NCBI GenBank assembly: GCA_964619775.1
Contig: CAZUFB010000002.1
Location: 6,580 to 70,579 of the forward strand
Direction: 5' to 3'
DNA from: CAZUFB01 sp964619775
GTDB taxonomy: Bacteria; Actinomycetota; Coriobacteriia; Coriobacteriales; UMGS124
Length of the DNA stretch: 64,000 nt
Part shown: piece after piece, positions 49,643-58,676 of the stretch
How positions within the stretch are numbered: the first letter of the stretch is position 1
Layout of the letters: each line of letters opens with the position of its first letter
Program-made: the position numbers and the translations under genes
Notes under the pieces: generated by a model
What the model was told of the DNA's origin: nothing
Seen by the model: the letters and a program-made list of their open reading frames with translations, nothing else
Database searches by the model: none

Positions 49643-50331
49643 CGGTGTATCCCACCCCCCAGACGGTCTGGATGATGCGCGGCTTGCGGGCGGTCTCGCC
49701 CATCTTGGAGCGCAGGCGGGCGATGTGCGCCATCACCGTGTTCGCGCTGCTTTCAAGGTACATCTCCCCCCCACACGGCCTCGAACAGCTCCTCGTTGGA
49801 GACCACCTTGCCGCGGTGGTCGCACAGATACCACAGGATGGCGAACTCGGTGGGCGTGAGGTCGAGCGGCGCCCCGTAGAGCGTGGCCCGATGCGACGTG
49901 TTGTTGATGACCAGGCCCATGAAGTCGTGCTCGTCGACGGCGCGCCCCACCTGCTCGCCCTGGTCGTAGCGCAGGCGGCGGCGCAGCTGCGACTTGACGC
50001 GCGCCACCAGCTCAAGCGGGTTGAACGGCTTGGTCATGTAGTCGTCGGCGCCCAGGGCGAGGCCGTTGATCTTGTCGGAGTCGGCCACGCGCGCCGTGAG
50101 CATCACGATGGGGAAGAGCCTGGTCTTGCGGATGCGCCGGCACAGCTCGAAACCGCTGACGTCGGGCAGCATGACGTCGAGCACTGCGGCGTCCACGTCC
50201 TCGTGCGCCACCAGGTCGAGCGCCGCGGCACCGTCGTAGGCCTTGAGCACCGTGTAGCCCTCGTTGGCCAGGTAGACCTCCACCAGGTCGGCGATAGGAC
50301 GGTCGTCGTCCACCACCAGAACAGTAGCCAT
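49629..50331 (-). pseudogene. OmpR/VanR-type response regulator, frameshifted at a run of seven C/G
   Basis: The ATG at 50331 opens a receiver domain (VLVVDDDRPIADL, phospho-Asp in AVLDVMLPDVSG, TARVADSDKINGLALGADDY) and the start of a winged helix (LDLTPTEFAILWYL). The frame ends early, after FEAVWGGDVP. The rest of the DNA-binding domain (EMYLESSANTVMAHIARLR, then TVWGVGYTVEQQ) continues in another frame to 49629. The break is at a 7-base G run (C at 49766-49772); six would restore a normal regulator of about 234 residues. A sequencing error, a real mutation or phase variation are all possible. Confidence 0.85.
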
Positions 50332-50653
50332 TCCAACCCCGCCCTTCCCTACCCGCCCGCACCCCCGTCCTTCTGCGGCCCGGGCTAACTGTAGCGCCCC
50401 GCAACCCCGTTCGGCCCGCAGGTCGAAAAAGTAAGAAAGTCGTAAGCGCGCGGCGAAGGGCGGCGACCGGTCCGGCGGGGCCTTTTTATTGCCGACGGCG
50501 AGCCGCCCCGAGACAAGGGGTTCGACGTGCACCGAACCCGCACCGTTTTCGCTCCTAGTCCGCAGCAAGGATCCCGCATACGATGCAACCGTACCGCAAC
50601 CGGCGGCGGACAGGACCCGCCGGGCAGGCCGCACCACGAGAAAGGAGCATGCC
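50332..50653. other. Intergenic region between divergent genes
   Basis: About 320 bp lies between the response regulator (minus) and the small-protein gene at 50654 (plus). Promoters for both are expected here, but no clear boxes were identified. No RNA or repeat was seen. Confidence 0.4.
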
Positions 50654-51253
50654 ATGAGCTACCTCGACGAATTAAACGCCCTGCTCAACCGTATCGGCAC
50701 GTCTGACGAGTCACCGAACGGCGACGCCGTGGACGCCGAGGTCTCCGTCGTCGGCGAGACGCCGTTCGAGATCGCCCGCCGCCAGCTCGCCAACACCCGC
50801 AACGGCTACCGCGAGGACCCCGAGGGGACGTTCCGCGGCTGCGGGAGCCGCTTCGGCTGCGGCTACGCCGAGTCGTGCGCGGTCGTCGACCCCCAGACCG
50901 GCCTGGTCGACGTTGACATCGACGCGAACCTGCACCTCTCGCCCGAGCACGTCAAGGGGGCGCGCAAGCTGTTTCGCCGCCTCAACCAGTCGTTCATCAT
51001 CCCCGGCCTCATGGTCGACGACGAGGGCTGGGTCCACTTCCGCCCCGAGAAGCCCTGCGACCTGGCAAGCGGCGACGACCTCGACTCCTACCTGGGCAAG
51101 GGCTTTGCGACGATCCACGCCCACGCCCACATGGTCGCCCAGATCGAGGCGGGCCGCGCGCCGTGGGACGTGCTGCGCACCGGCGAGGAGGACGAGGAGG
51201 ACGAAGACGAGGAGGAAGGCGTCTTTGCCCGGCTGAGCCGCCTGCTCCACTAG
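50654..51253 (+). CDS. Uncharacterised acidic protein, first gene of an AAA+ cluster
   Basis: The protein has 199 residues from the ATG at 50654 (GAAAGGAG upstream). No signal or membrane segment is present. A central alpha/beta region (VDVDIDANLHLSPEHVKGAR, FIIPGLMVDDEGWVHF) resembles the secretion-chaperone/YbjN-like fold by pattern only. Three to four cysteines occur around RGCGSRFGCGYAESC. The end is a Glu/Asp run. No family was assigned. The next two genes follow at 59 and 48 bp, indicating one operon. Confidence 0.75.
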   Translation: MSYLDELNALLNRIGTSDESPNGDAVDAEVSVVGETPFEIARRQLANTRNGYREDPEGTFRGCGSRFGCGYAESCAVVDPQTGLVDVDIDANLHLSPEHVKGARKLFRRLNQSFIIPGLMVDDEGWVHFRPEKPCDLASGDDLDSYLGKGFATIHAHAHMVAQIEAGRAPWDVLRTGEEDEEDEDEEEGVFARLSRLLH

Positions 51254-51312
51254 GCCAGGGCACCGCACGAGCCGCGCACCCTGCACCAACCGAGACCCAA
51301 GGAGAACCCGCC

Positions 51313-51729
51313 ATGCTGTGCAACGACAACGAGCTCCGCGTCACCGGCGCCACCGTCTGCGGCCAGACCTTCCGGCCCTGCGGCGACGACGAGTCCTATG
51401 CCGTCTTCAGGCTCGAAAACTGCTCCTGCGGCGTGCTGGCGCGCGCCGGCGAGTCCAAGCCCTACCTGCGCATCCTGCCGGGCGTGCAGATCCCCCCGGA
51501 GGCGCGCGCCGGCTTTGAGCGATTCCTGTTCGAGTGCGACGACGACGAGATGGTCGACCTCGAGATCGACCGCGACGACGGCGAGGTCTTCATGCGCCGC
51601 GACCTGCGCTCGCTCGAACCCGACGAGGTCGAGCGCGTGGCGGGGCCGGCCCTGGCGTGGGTCGACCGGGTCGCCTTCCCCGCAGTCGCGGCCTACATCG
51701 CCGACGTCTGCCGGGGCACCGGCGCGTAA
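51313..51729 (+). CDS. Uncharacterised protein, second gene of the AAA+ cluster
   Basis: The protein has 138 residues from the ATG at 51313 (AAGGAG upstream). The order ENCSCGVLARAGESKPYLRI, then DEMVDLEIDRDDGEVFMRRD, then a C-terminal helix resembles the preceding protein's core and the YbjN/secretion-chaperone fold. The two may be distant paralogues. It is cytoplasmic and without known function. The AAA+ ATPase that follows could act on it or its partner. Confidence 0.75.
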   Translation: MLCNDNELRVTGATVCGQTFRPCGDDESYAVFRLENCSCGVLARAGESKPYLRILPGVQIPPEARAGFERFLFECDDDEMVDLEIDRDDGEVFMRRDLRSLEPDEVERVAGPALAWVDRVAFPAVAAYIADVCRGTGA

Positions 51730-51777
51730 GGGCCCCGCAGCGCACCGCCGTCTCCTTCCGTCCCGAAAGGCACCGCC

Positions 51778-52968
51778 ATGGCCGCATCGCCCGTCCCTCG
51801 CTTCTACGCCGGCATGCTCGACCTGGGCCTCGAGCCCGACTGGGAGCACGCCGCGCACGTCGTGGACCTCATCCGATCCAACGGGGTGAAGATGGCCGCC
51901 GTGCCGGCCGTGGTGCGCCCCGACGGCGGGGCCGACCTGCCGTTCTTCGCCAAGGTCGACGCGACGGCGGCCGCACTGGGCATCGGGGGCGACCCCAAGC
52001 CCGTGATCGAGGGGCTCTCGCCCTTCCGGCTGAGCGCCTACGCCCAGATCGACCCGCGGCGCGCCGGGGACCTCGCGGTCAAGGCGCTGACCCGCCTCGA
52101 GCACGGCAACGAGGCCGAGTCTCCCACGAAGGTACGCGACATCGAGCCGCGCCGGCCCCGGCCGCTCGCCAAACCCTCCGACGCCTTCGAGGGGCTGGTC
52201 GGCCTGGCCCCGCAGCGCGCACTGGTCGAGAAGGTGGGACGGCTGGCGGCCCGGCACGGCCGCGACGCGGTCGAGAGCCTGCACATGGCGTTCACCGGCG
52301 GCCCGGGCACCGGCAAGACCGAGCTCGCGCGCCGGCTGCTCGCCTACCTCGACGCCGCAGGGGTCACCGACGGGTCGAGCACCTTCGTGCAGGTCTCGGC
52401 GGGCGACCTGGTAGGGCTCTACCTGGGCCACACCCCGGCGCGCACCCGCGCGGCGGTGGAGCGGGCCTACGGCGGGATGCTCTTCCTCGACGAGGCCTAC
52501 GCGCTGCTGTCGTCGGGATCCTACGGCCAGGAGGCCATCGACACCCTGGTCGAGATGCTCGAGGAGGACCGCAGCCGGCTTGTGTGCGTCGTCGCCGGCT
52601 ACCCTGACGAGGTCGAGCGGCTCTTCGGGCGCAACCCCGGCCTGCGCGACCGCTTCGGCATGCGCGTCGCGTTCGAGGGCTACTCGACCGCCGAGCTGGC
52701 GCGCATCTTCGGCCTGTTCGCCGAGGGACACGGCTTCTCGGTGGACCCCGGCGCCCAGGGCGAGCTGCTGCGCTGCCTGGAGGCGCTGCGGTCGGGGCGC
52801 GACTTCGCCGGAGCCCGCAGCGCCCGGCGGCTTTACGACCGCGCGGTGATGGAGACCGCCTGGCGCACCGACGAGCGGCGCATCCTCGCCCGCGACATTC
52901 GGGCGGCCTTCGACCACCCCGACGTGGGCGGGGCCGCCCAGGCGCACCGCGTGGGGTTCGCGCGGTAG
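51778..52968 (+). CDS. AAA+ ATPase of the CbxX/CfqX (SpoVK) family
   Basis: The protein has 396 residues. The first 140 form a unique N-terminal domain. The AAA+ module contains FTGGPGTGKTELARRL (Walker A), GMLFLDEAYALL (Walker B), sensor region VVAGYPDEVERLFGRNPGLRDRF and arginine residues near ARSARRLYDRAV. GLVGL before the module is typical of CbxX/CfqX ATPases, which include the RuBisCO activase CbbX and the type VII EccA proteins. No RuBisCO or ESX gene is near, so the client is unknown; the two small proteins upstream are the best candidates. Confidence 0.9.
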   Translation: MAASPVPRFYAGMLDLGLEPDWEHAAHVVDLIRSNGVKMAAVPAVVRPDGGADLPFFAKVDATAAALGIGGDPKPVIEGLSPFRLSAYAQIDPRRAGDLAVKALTRLEHGNEAESPTKVRDIEPRRPRPLAKPSDAFEGLVGLAPQRALVEKVGRLAARHGRDAVESLHMAFTGGPGTGKTELARRLLAYLDAAGVTDGSSTFVQVSAGDLVGLYLGHTPARTRAAVERAYGGMLFLDEAYALLSSGSYGQEAIDTLVEMLEEDRSRLVCVVAGYPDEVERLFGRNPGLRDRFGMRVAFEGYSTAELARIFGLFAEGHGFSVDPGAQGELLRCLEALRSGRDFAGARSARRLYDRAVMETAWRTDERRILARDIRAAFDHPDVGGAAQAHRVGFAR

Positions 52969-52986
52969 CGGCCGCGCCCGGGCCCA

Positions 52987-53085
52987 GGACAACCTGCGGA
53001 ACCGCCGGGCAGGCGCGCGAGGGCGACGCGTACACAAGGCGCGCGGGCCCGGTCGCCGCCACGCCCGGCGATTCCATGGACCGCC
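52987..53085. repeat. Dispersed extragenic palindromic element, copy 3
   Basis: The spacer lies between convergent stops of the AAA+ gene and the TPR-like gene. Left TGCGGAACCGCCGGGC and right GCCCGGCGATTCCATGGACC are inverted copies. The inner GGCGCGCGAGGGCGACGCG matches the copy at 40090-40202 on its minus strand. Confidence 0.65.
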
Positions 53086-54105
53086 CTAAGCGTCCCCGCC
53101 GTCCTCCAGGGGCATGTCGCCGATGCCGCTCTTGTGGCACAGGATGGAGTAGCGCCTCTCGATGGTCGAACGGTAGACGGGACGGTCCTTCAGCATGCTG
53201 TAGGCGCACCGGTAGGTCACGAGCGCGTCGCGCACGCGCTCCACGTTGCGGAACCCCTCGCGCACGTCGTCGGCGTCGCACACGATGGCGTCGAGCGCCA
53301 GGGCCTCGCGATAGACGAAGTAGCCGATGCTCGCCGTGGGCTGGGGCCGGGCCGTGTTGCGCACGCCGCGCCGGGCGACCTTGGCGATGAGCTTGTAGTC
53401 GGTGCTGTCGCCCAGCACGTCGTCGAGCATCGTGATGCAGCACTGCGCGGCCACCAGGCTCACGCTCTCGCCGTCGTCGAGCTGGACCTTGCCGAAGATG
53501 GCGTGCTCCAGGACGCGCTGGGCCTCGTCGCGGCGGTTGGCCGACAGCAGCAGCTCGGCCTCCTTGTTGTAGGCGCGTTCGTCGGTGGGCAGGCACCGCT
53601 CGTAGTCGCGCGCCACGGCCAGGGCGCGATCGAGCAGCTCGTCGGCCTGCGCGGGGTCGCACGCGCCCAGATAGGCCTGGTAGTACTCGACGATGAACGT
53701 GAACAGGCGCCAGTTCCAACGCCCCTTGGGGATGCGTGCGGCGCGGTCGAGCAGCTCGGAGCACACGTCGAAGCGGCCGCAGCCCGTGGCCGCCTGGAAC
53801 GCCGCGGCGACCAGGTCGACGTCGTAGGGGTAGAACCCCAGGGCATGCCGGCACAGCGCAAGCGCCGAGTGGTAGTCGCCCTTGCCCAGATAGGACGTCG
53901 CGAAGTTGAAGAACTCGTTGGCCGTGCCGAAGACGTCGTTGTCGGGGTCGAGCACGTAGGCGGCGACTTGGCGGTAGTACGCGCCGCCTCCCCGAATGCC
54001 GGCAAGGCCGTCGACGGACTCCTCCGCCTCCTTGACCGACATGAAGCACATGTCGTCACCCGGCGCCGAAGAGGGCAAGCTTTCGAGCAGGTCGTTGAGG
54101 TCCAT
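53086..54105 (-). CDS. TPR-like helical repeat protein of unknown function
   Basis: The protein has 339 residues from the ATG at 54105 (AAAGGAC upstream). It is soluble and helical throughout, with TPR-like spacing (ATSYLGKGDYHSALALCRHALGFYP, each helix pair cited only as pattern; DEAQRVLEHAIFGKVQ). There is no DNA-binding motif. It lies downstream of, and on the same strand as, the other uncharacterised gene at 54196-55362 and converges with the AAA+ cluster. It may be an adaptor of that system, but no evidence beyond position supports this. Confidence 0.75.
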   Translation of the reverse strand: MDLNDLLESLPSSAPGDDMCFMSVKEAEESVDGLAGIRGGGAYYRQVAAYVLDPDNDVFGTANEFFNFATSYLGKGDYHSALALCRHALGFYPYDVDLVAAAFQAATGCGRFDVCSELLDRAARIPKGRWNWRLFTFIVEYYQAYLGACDPAQADELLDRALAVARDYERCLPTDERAYNKEAELLLSANRRDEAQRVLEHAIFGKVQLDDGESVSLVAAQCCITMLDDVLGDSTDYKLIAKVARRGVRNTARPQPTASIGYFVYREALALDAIVCDADDVREGFRNVERVRDALVTYRCAYSMLKDRPVYRSTIERRYSILCHKSGIGDMPLEDGGDA

Positions 54106-54195
54106 GGCGGCCGTCCTTTTGCGGTGGGAGGCAAGGGCAAGGCGACGCAGAAAGGCGCGGCGACGCGGGAAACGCCGCCCGGGCGCTGCGGCCGC

Positions 54196-55362
54196 TCAGC
54201 GCCCGAACAGCGCCAGCGTCTGCCGACAGGTTACCACACGCGTCAATCCGTCCGCCCCCAGCAGGCCCAAAAGTGCCAGCACGAACAGGCAGCGGGCGGC
54301 GTCGCCGTCGCCGAAGCGCAGGTAGGCGCGAAGCACCGCGTCGGGCATCGGGGCGGCGGCGTCGCCGTAGGGCGCGCCCAGGCACGCCAGAAGCCAGTCG
54401 GCCGATGCAAAGAACGCGCCCTCGTCGGCACCGGCCAGAAGCGCCGCGCAGCGCCGCAGCGCCGTGCGGCACCCCAAGCCCTCGTCCGAGCACAGCGCAC
54501 AGGCCAGGCCGTCGCGGACGCCCTGCTCCAGGGCCGCGTCCATCGCCTCGTCGAGCAGGCCGGCCTCGGCCAGCGGCCCGAACAGGGCCGGGGGCAGCAG
54601 CGCGCCCAGAAACCGCTCGGCGTCGAGCGGCGCGCGCAGGGCGACGCGCCTGCGGGCCGCGACCGGCAGGGCAACCGCACGGACGGGGGACGCCGCCTCG
54701 TACCAGGGGCGACCGCAACCGTCCGTGCCCGCCAGGCAGGCGGCGAGCAGGCGCAGCGTCAGCATGCCCGGCGCGCCGCCCCGCCCGGGCCCCTCTTCCG
54801 CAGGCCGCCCGGCGCCGCCTTCCCGCTCGCCCGCACTCCCCGAGACGCACGGACCCTCCGGGAGGCCCGCGGCGCAGGAGGCCTGCGCGCAGGACCCGCC
54901 CGCTTCCTCTTCGGGCGTTCGCTCGCCCGCGTCCGCGCCCACCCGGCAGGAGGCCGGTATCTCGTTGTAGGGACGAGCGGTCTCGATGATGGTGTCGAGC
55001 AGGCGCTCGAGGGCGCTGTCGACGAGCTTCTCGTCGGAGTCGGCCCGGACGTTCTCGACGATGGCCTTGACCTCGTCGGTGTAGGCGCAGCTGTCCTGCA
55101 GCGAGCGGCGCACCGCCAGGATGGTGGCGTAGCGCGAGGTGTGGACCTCGTCCGCGTACTTCCTGAACGCCTCGCGGTACCGGACACGCCCGAAGTCGCT
55201 GGGCCAGGGGCGGTTGCGCTTGTAGATGTCGTCGACGTTGATGTCGAGGTCGCGTCCCAAGGCGGGCCAGGTCTTCACACGGCCCCCGGCCAGGTCGTAC
55301 AGCACGCGGATCGCAGCGCTGTTGGTCATGATGGGCTCGGTGTACTTGCGCCGCCGCGCCAT
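54196..55362 (-). CDS. Uncharacterised protein with N-terminal helical domain
   Basis: The protein has 388 residues from the ATG at 55362 (GGAAAGGGG upstream). The first 130 residues (MARRRKYTEPIMTN... through VENVRADSDEKLVDSAL) look like a helical DNA-binding or regulatory domain, including LGRDLDINVDDIYKRN, which could be a helix-turn-helix. A Gly/Glu/Pro linker with scattered Cys follows, then a helical C-terminal half rich in Ala and Leu. No family was recognised. It precedes the TPR-like gene by 90 bp. Confidence 0.65.
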   Translation of the reverse strand: MARRRKYTEPIMTNSAAIRVLYDLAGGRVKTWPALGRDLDINVDDIYKRNRPWPSDFGRVRYREAFRKYADEVHTSRYATILAVRRSLQDSCAYTDEVKAIVENVRADSDEKLVDSALERLLDTIIETARPYNEIPASCRVGADAGERTPEEEAGGSCAQASCAAGLPEGPCVSGSAGEREGGAGRPAEEGPGRGGAPGMLTLRLLAACLAGTDGCGRPWYEAASPVRAVALPVAARRRVALRAPLDAERFLGALLPPALFGPLAEAGLLDEAMDAALEQGVRDGLACALCSDEGLGCRTALRRCAALLAGADEGAFFASADWLLACLGAPYGDAAAPMPDAVLRAYLRFGDGDAARCLFVLALLGLLGADGLTRVVTCRQTLALFGR

Positions 55363-55460
55363 GGCCGCCCCTTTCCCTCGGCGATCTTGCCTGCGGACCA
55401 GTATAGCGCCCGGCGGGCCGGGCGGTGCCCGCACCCGCACACCCCCCCGCCCGCCTTCCC
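55363..55460. other. 5' part of divergent intergenic region
   Basis: The spacer between the minus gene at 55362 and the plus promoter at 55461 holds no recognised feature except a run of G/C-rich DNA. Confidence 0.4.
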
Positions 55461-55489
55461 TTGCGGCACTCCCGGCGCGCTGCTATAGT
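55461..55489 (+). promoter_or_regulatory. Promoter of the ABC-F gene
   Basis: TTGCGG (55461-55466) and TATAGT (55484-55489) are separated by 17 bp, with an extended TGC before the -10. The expected start site near 55496 leaves an untranslated leader of about 200 nt. Confidence 0.65.
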
Positions 55490-55602
55490 GCTTCGCGGCG
55501 CGCGGCGGGCATCGTCCCCGCCGTCCCGGACGCGCATTCCCGTACTTCACCACCCCCGCCGCAAGGGCATGCGGCGGCTCGCGACAGGAGGCCCCCGCCA
55601 TC

Positions 55603-55617
55603 ATGCGGATCGCATAG
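55603..55617 (+). CDS. Possible minimal leader ORF (MRIA) in the ABC-F leader
   Basis: AGGAGG (55586-55591) is followed 11 bases later by ATG CGG ATC GCA TAG. Short leader peptides control many ABC-F and macrolide-resistance genes by ribosome stalling. At four codons this could be chance. Confidence 0.3.
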   Translation: MRIA

Positions 55618-55694
55618 GACGCTCACATTCCTTCCAACCACGCTGCCCCGCACGCCCCGCGCCTGCGGCGCACCGCATCCCAAGGAGCGTTCCC

Positions 55695-56720
55695 ATGCCT
55701 CTGCATGTCACCCTGCGCGGCGTCTCGTACGCCTATCCCGGCATGGCCGACCAGGCCGTCTCCCATATCGACGCGGCGTTTCCGCCCGGCTGGACCGGCA
55801 TCGTCGGCCCCAACGGCAGCGGCAAGTCGACCGTCGCCCGGCTCGCATGCGGCCAGCTCGTCCCCGACGCGGGCAGCGTGGCGGGCATCGCGCACGCCGC
55901 CTGCTCCTACTGCGAGCAGCAGGTCCTCGACCTTCCCGCCAACGCCGCCGACTTTGCGTGCGACTGGGGGCGCGCTGCCCGGACGCTGCGCCGCCTGCTC
56001 GGCGTCGAGGACAACTGGGCCTGGCGGTTCGAGACCCTTTCGGCCGGAGAGCGCAAGCGCCTGCAGATTGCCTGCGCCCTGGTTCAGGAACCCGACCTGC
56101 TCGTGCTCGACGAGCCCACGAACTTCCTCGACGCGCCCACCCGCGCGCTCGTGCGGCAGGCACTTGCGATCTACCGCGGCTGCGGCCTGCTCATCTCGCA
56201 CGACCGCGCGCTGCTCGACGCGCTCGCGGGGCGCTGCCTGTTCATGGAGGGCGGGCGGGGCACCATGCGCCCCGGGACCTACACCGCCGGCCGCGAGCAG
56301 GAGCTCCGCGAGCGGCAAACGGCCGAGGCGCGCCGCGAGCAGGCAAAACGCGAACTCTCGCGGCTTGAGCGCGAAAAGCGGCGCCGCGCCGAAGACGCCG
56401 TGCGGGCCGAGAACAGGCGCAGCGGGCGCGGCGTCGACCCGCACGACCACGACGCCCGTGACAAGAGGCGCCTCTACATCGTGTCGGGGCAGGACGGCAG
56501 GCGCGGCAAGCTGAGCGCCGCCCTCGACGCCCGGGTCGCCGCGGCGCAGGAAACGCTGGCGGGCGCCGTCGTGAAGCGACGCTACGACGCAGACGTGTGG
56601 CTTGAAACCCGGCCGTCGCGGCGCAACCTCGTCGTGCGCCTCGCGCCCTGCACCCTGGCGATGGGCGAGGGCCGCACGCTCGAGGTGCCCCCGCTCGCCG
56701 TGGGCCCCACCGAGCATGTN
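55695..56720 (+). CDS. ABC-F family ATPase, truncated by an assembly gap
   Basis: The ATG at 55695 (AAGGAGC upstream) opens a frame of 341 residues. Module 1 has Walker A GPNGSGKST, signature LSAGERKRLQIA, Walker B LLVLDEPTNFLD and LISHDRALL. The charged interdomain helix linker follows (RREQAKRELSRLEREKRRR), then the start of the second ATPase (LEVPPLAVGPTEH), where the N run begins. Full ABC-F proteins are about 500-550 residues, so the second ATPase is missing here. ABC-F proteins act on the ribosome, many giving antibiotic resistance. The other half should lie in the gap, unless it has been lost. Confidence 0.85.
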
Positions 56721-56819
56721 NNNNNNNNNNNNNNNNNNNNNNNNNNNNNNNNNNNNNNNNNNNNNNNNNNNNNNNNNNNNNNNNNNNNNNNNNNNNNNNN
56801 NNNNNNNNNNNNNNNNNNN
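56720..56819. other. Assembly gap (100 N) with missing sequence
   Basis: No overlap is seen between the flanks. At least the second half of the ABC-F gene (roughly 500 bp or more) should be within it. Confidence 0.85.
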
Positions 56820-56843
56820 GGGCGGGGTAGGAAGGTCTGTAGG

Positions 56844-58406
56844 CTAAACCGCATCACCCTGGCTTGCACGCTCAACCAAATCGATGAGCTCCTGTTGGCT
56901 GTGGACGTTACACTTCGCATAGATGTGTGCGACGTGCGTTTTGACGGTGTTGCGCGAAAGCCCCATCTGCTCATGAAGGTAACGCACGTTGCGACCTCTC
57001 GCAAGCAGTTCGAAGATTTCCCGCTCGCGCCTGGTAAGGCCGGCCTGCTCTGCCAAATCGTCAATGCTTTCCCGGAACAAGGAGGTGCCCGCAACCTGCA
57101 AGTCCTCCCCTCCAGGCGCTGCACCAACGGGACCAGCCTCGTCCCCGGAGTTCATAGCGGTGCGCCTGTCGGCATCCGCGCGCTCGGGATAGGAGGGAAC
57201 CACCACTTCATATGCGGGTTCGACGCGAGCCACCGCCCCGTCGATGCTAAAGTCGCGCAGGCACCACGTATTGAACACCACAAACGCCCATGCCAGGGGA
57301 AACACCAACAGAGGCACCTTGTCCATGAACTGGTGGGCAAGCAGGTTGAAACCAAAGGCGACGCATCCCCATCCGAACAGGTACAGGCCCAGGCCCCATG
57401 CACATACGACGATGGCATTGCTGGCGTTCTTGTTCACCAACGAGGTCAACAGAATAACGAGAAGGACATAGAAGCACGCCTCGGCCGACCCGAACAGCCC
57501 CACCGATATCATCATGCTTTTATCCCGTACGAACCCTATGGACAAAAAGGCTCCGACTGCCAGCAGAAACGATATGACATGGAGGGTGTCTATCCGCATC
57601 ACTTTGCGAGTCAACAAGGCGACGAGCGCAAGCGTCGCAAGGGGCATGACCGAGATCGGGGTCGTGTTCATGTATGAGAAGTCGATGCCGAAGTAGAACG
57701 TAAGCCCCGCCGCGAACCCAAACGCCGCGAGAAGTAGATACAAGCGATGGCCGAGAGGCAAAAAGGTGGCGGGCTGGGTCAGTTCGAGGTCTGCCGGAGC
57801 AGTATGGGCGTGGGAACAACGGTCGAAGACGGCGCGCGCCTCGCGTCGGCACAGGACAAGGGAGCACAGACACATCGCCATGGAAGAGACGATCAGCATG
57901 TCCTGAGCCCCGCTTTCGACTGCCACACGTGCATATCCGCGCAGAATACAGGCAGAGACGGAGGCGACCGTGCCGCATGCAATGCGCGCAGGCAGCGATA
58001 GTCCAGAAAAAGCCACAACGCAGTTTAAAAGAGAAAACGCCAGAGGCACCCAGCAGACAACGCTCGCCAGGCACCAGAACACAAGCCGGTTCGATCCGCC
58101 CACGATGTAGGAGGACAATGCGCCGCAAGGCGCAAGTATGCACAGCGCAACGAACCCCGCGTCGAAATGCGCAGCTACAATGGGAATTTTTGCCGACCCC
58201 AGCGCCAACACGACAAGCCCGGCAACAGCCACAACGAGACCCGCAATAAGGGGCGTGCCGCCAACCGACGGAACGAAATACCAGTACGTTGCAGCGCCCC
58301 AAAGCGCAATAATCTGGAAGAAGAGGGCGATGGCAACCCTAGCAGCCGTAACCCGCCCGCTGGCGACCCGCTTTTCGTCGCGGTCGGATGTAATCGTGTT
58401 GCCCAT
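56844..58406 (-). CDS. Membrane-bound LuxR-family regulator
   Basis: The protein has 520 residues from the ATG at 58406; an ATG at 58478 would add 24. About twelve membrane helices (residues 25-390) are followed by an acidic linker and a LuxR helix-turn-helix, LTRREREIFELLARGRN, then GLSRNTVKTHVAHIYAKCNV. It is a paralogue in layout of the regulator at 14490. It is on the same strand as, and two genes downstream of, the Tat flavoprotein at 59781. A terminator hairpin lies between it and the HemW-like gene, so it is probably expressed separately. Confidence 0.9.
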   Translation of the reverse strand: MGNTITSDRDEKRVASGRVTAARVAIALFFQIIALWGAATYWYFVPSVGGTPLIAGLVVAVAGLVVLALGSAKIPIVAAHFDAGFVALCILAPCGALSSYIVGGSNRLVFWCLASVVCWVPLAFSLLNCVVAFSGLSLPARIACGTVASVSACILRGYARVAVESGAQDMLIVSSMAMCLCSLVLCRREARAVFDRCSHAHTAPADLELTQPATFLPLGHRLYLLLAAFGFAAGLTFYFGIDFSYMNTTPISVMPLATLALVALLTRKVMRIDTLHVISFLLAVGAFLSIGFVRDKSMMISVGLFGSAEACFYVLLVILLTSLVNKNASNAIVVCAWGLGLYLFGWGCVAFGFNLLAHQFMDKVPLLVFPLAWAFVVFNTWCLRDFSIDGAVARVEPAYEVVVPSYPERADADRRTAMNSGDEAGPVGAAPGGEDLQVAGTSLFRESIDDLAEQAGLTRREREIFELLARGRNVRYLHEQMGLSRNTVKTHVAHIYAKCNVHSQQELIDLVERASQGDAV

Positions 58407-58609
58407 CTGCCGAGAGCTGCCTTCCGATGCCGTCGCCACAACGCGAAGGCCATTGGCGGAAAACCCTGCAAAGCGCATCGACCGGCAAGGGCAAGCCGCC
58501 AGCGGCTGTCTTCAACTGATACGGTAACACGAATCGCAGCGGTAGACCTGCGCCTTCATCGCTTCCCGCGTTCAAAAGCGGCCAATAGAAGCAGGTGGGG
58601 GACAAGACA

Positions 58610-58643
58610 GCCCCGCCATCTTGCAATATCAAGATGGCGGGGC
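58610..58643 (-). terminator. Terminator after the flavoprotein/HemW-like pair
   Basis: A perfect 14-bp stem (GCCCCGCCATCTTG with CAAGATGGCGGGGC) has a six-base loop. It lies 33 bp after the HemW-like stop. There is no strong T-tract on the minus strand (TGTCTTGTC follows). Confidence 0.75.
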
Positions 58644-58676
58644 GATGCAGGATAGGCCATTGAGGCGACTTCGCGG

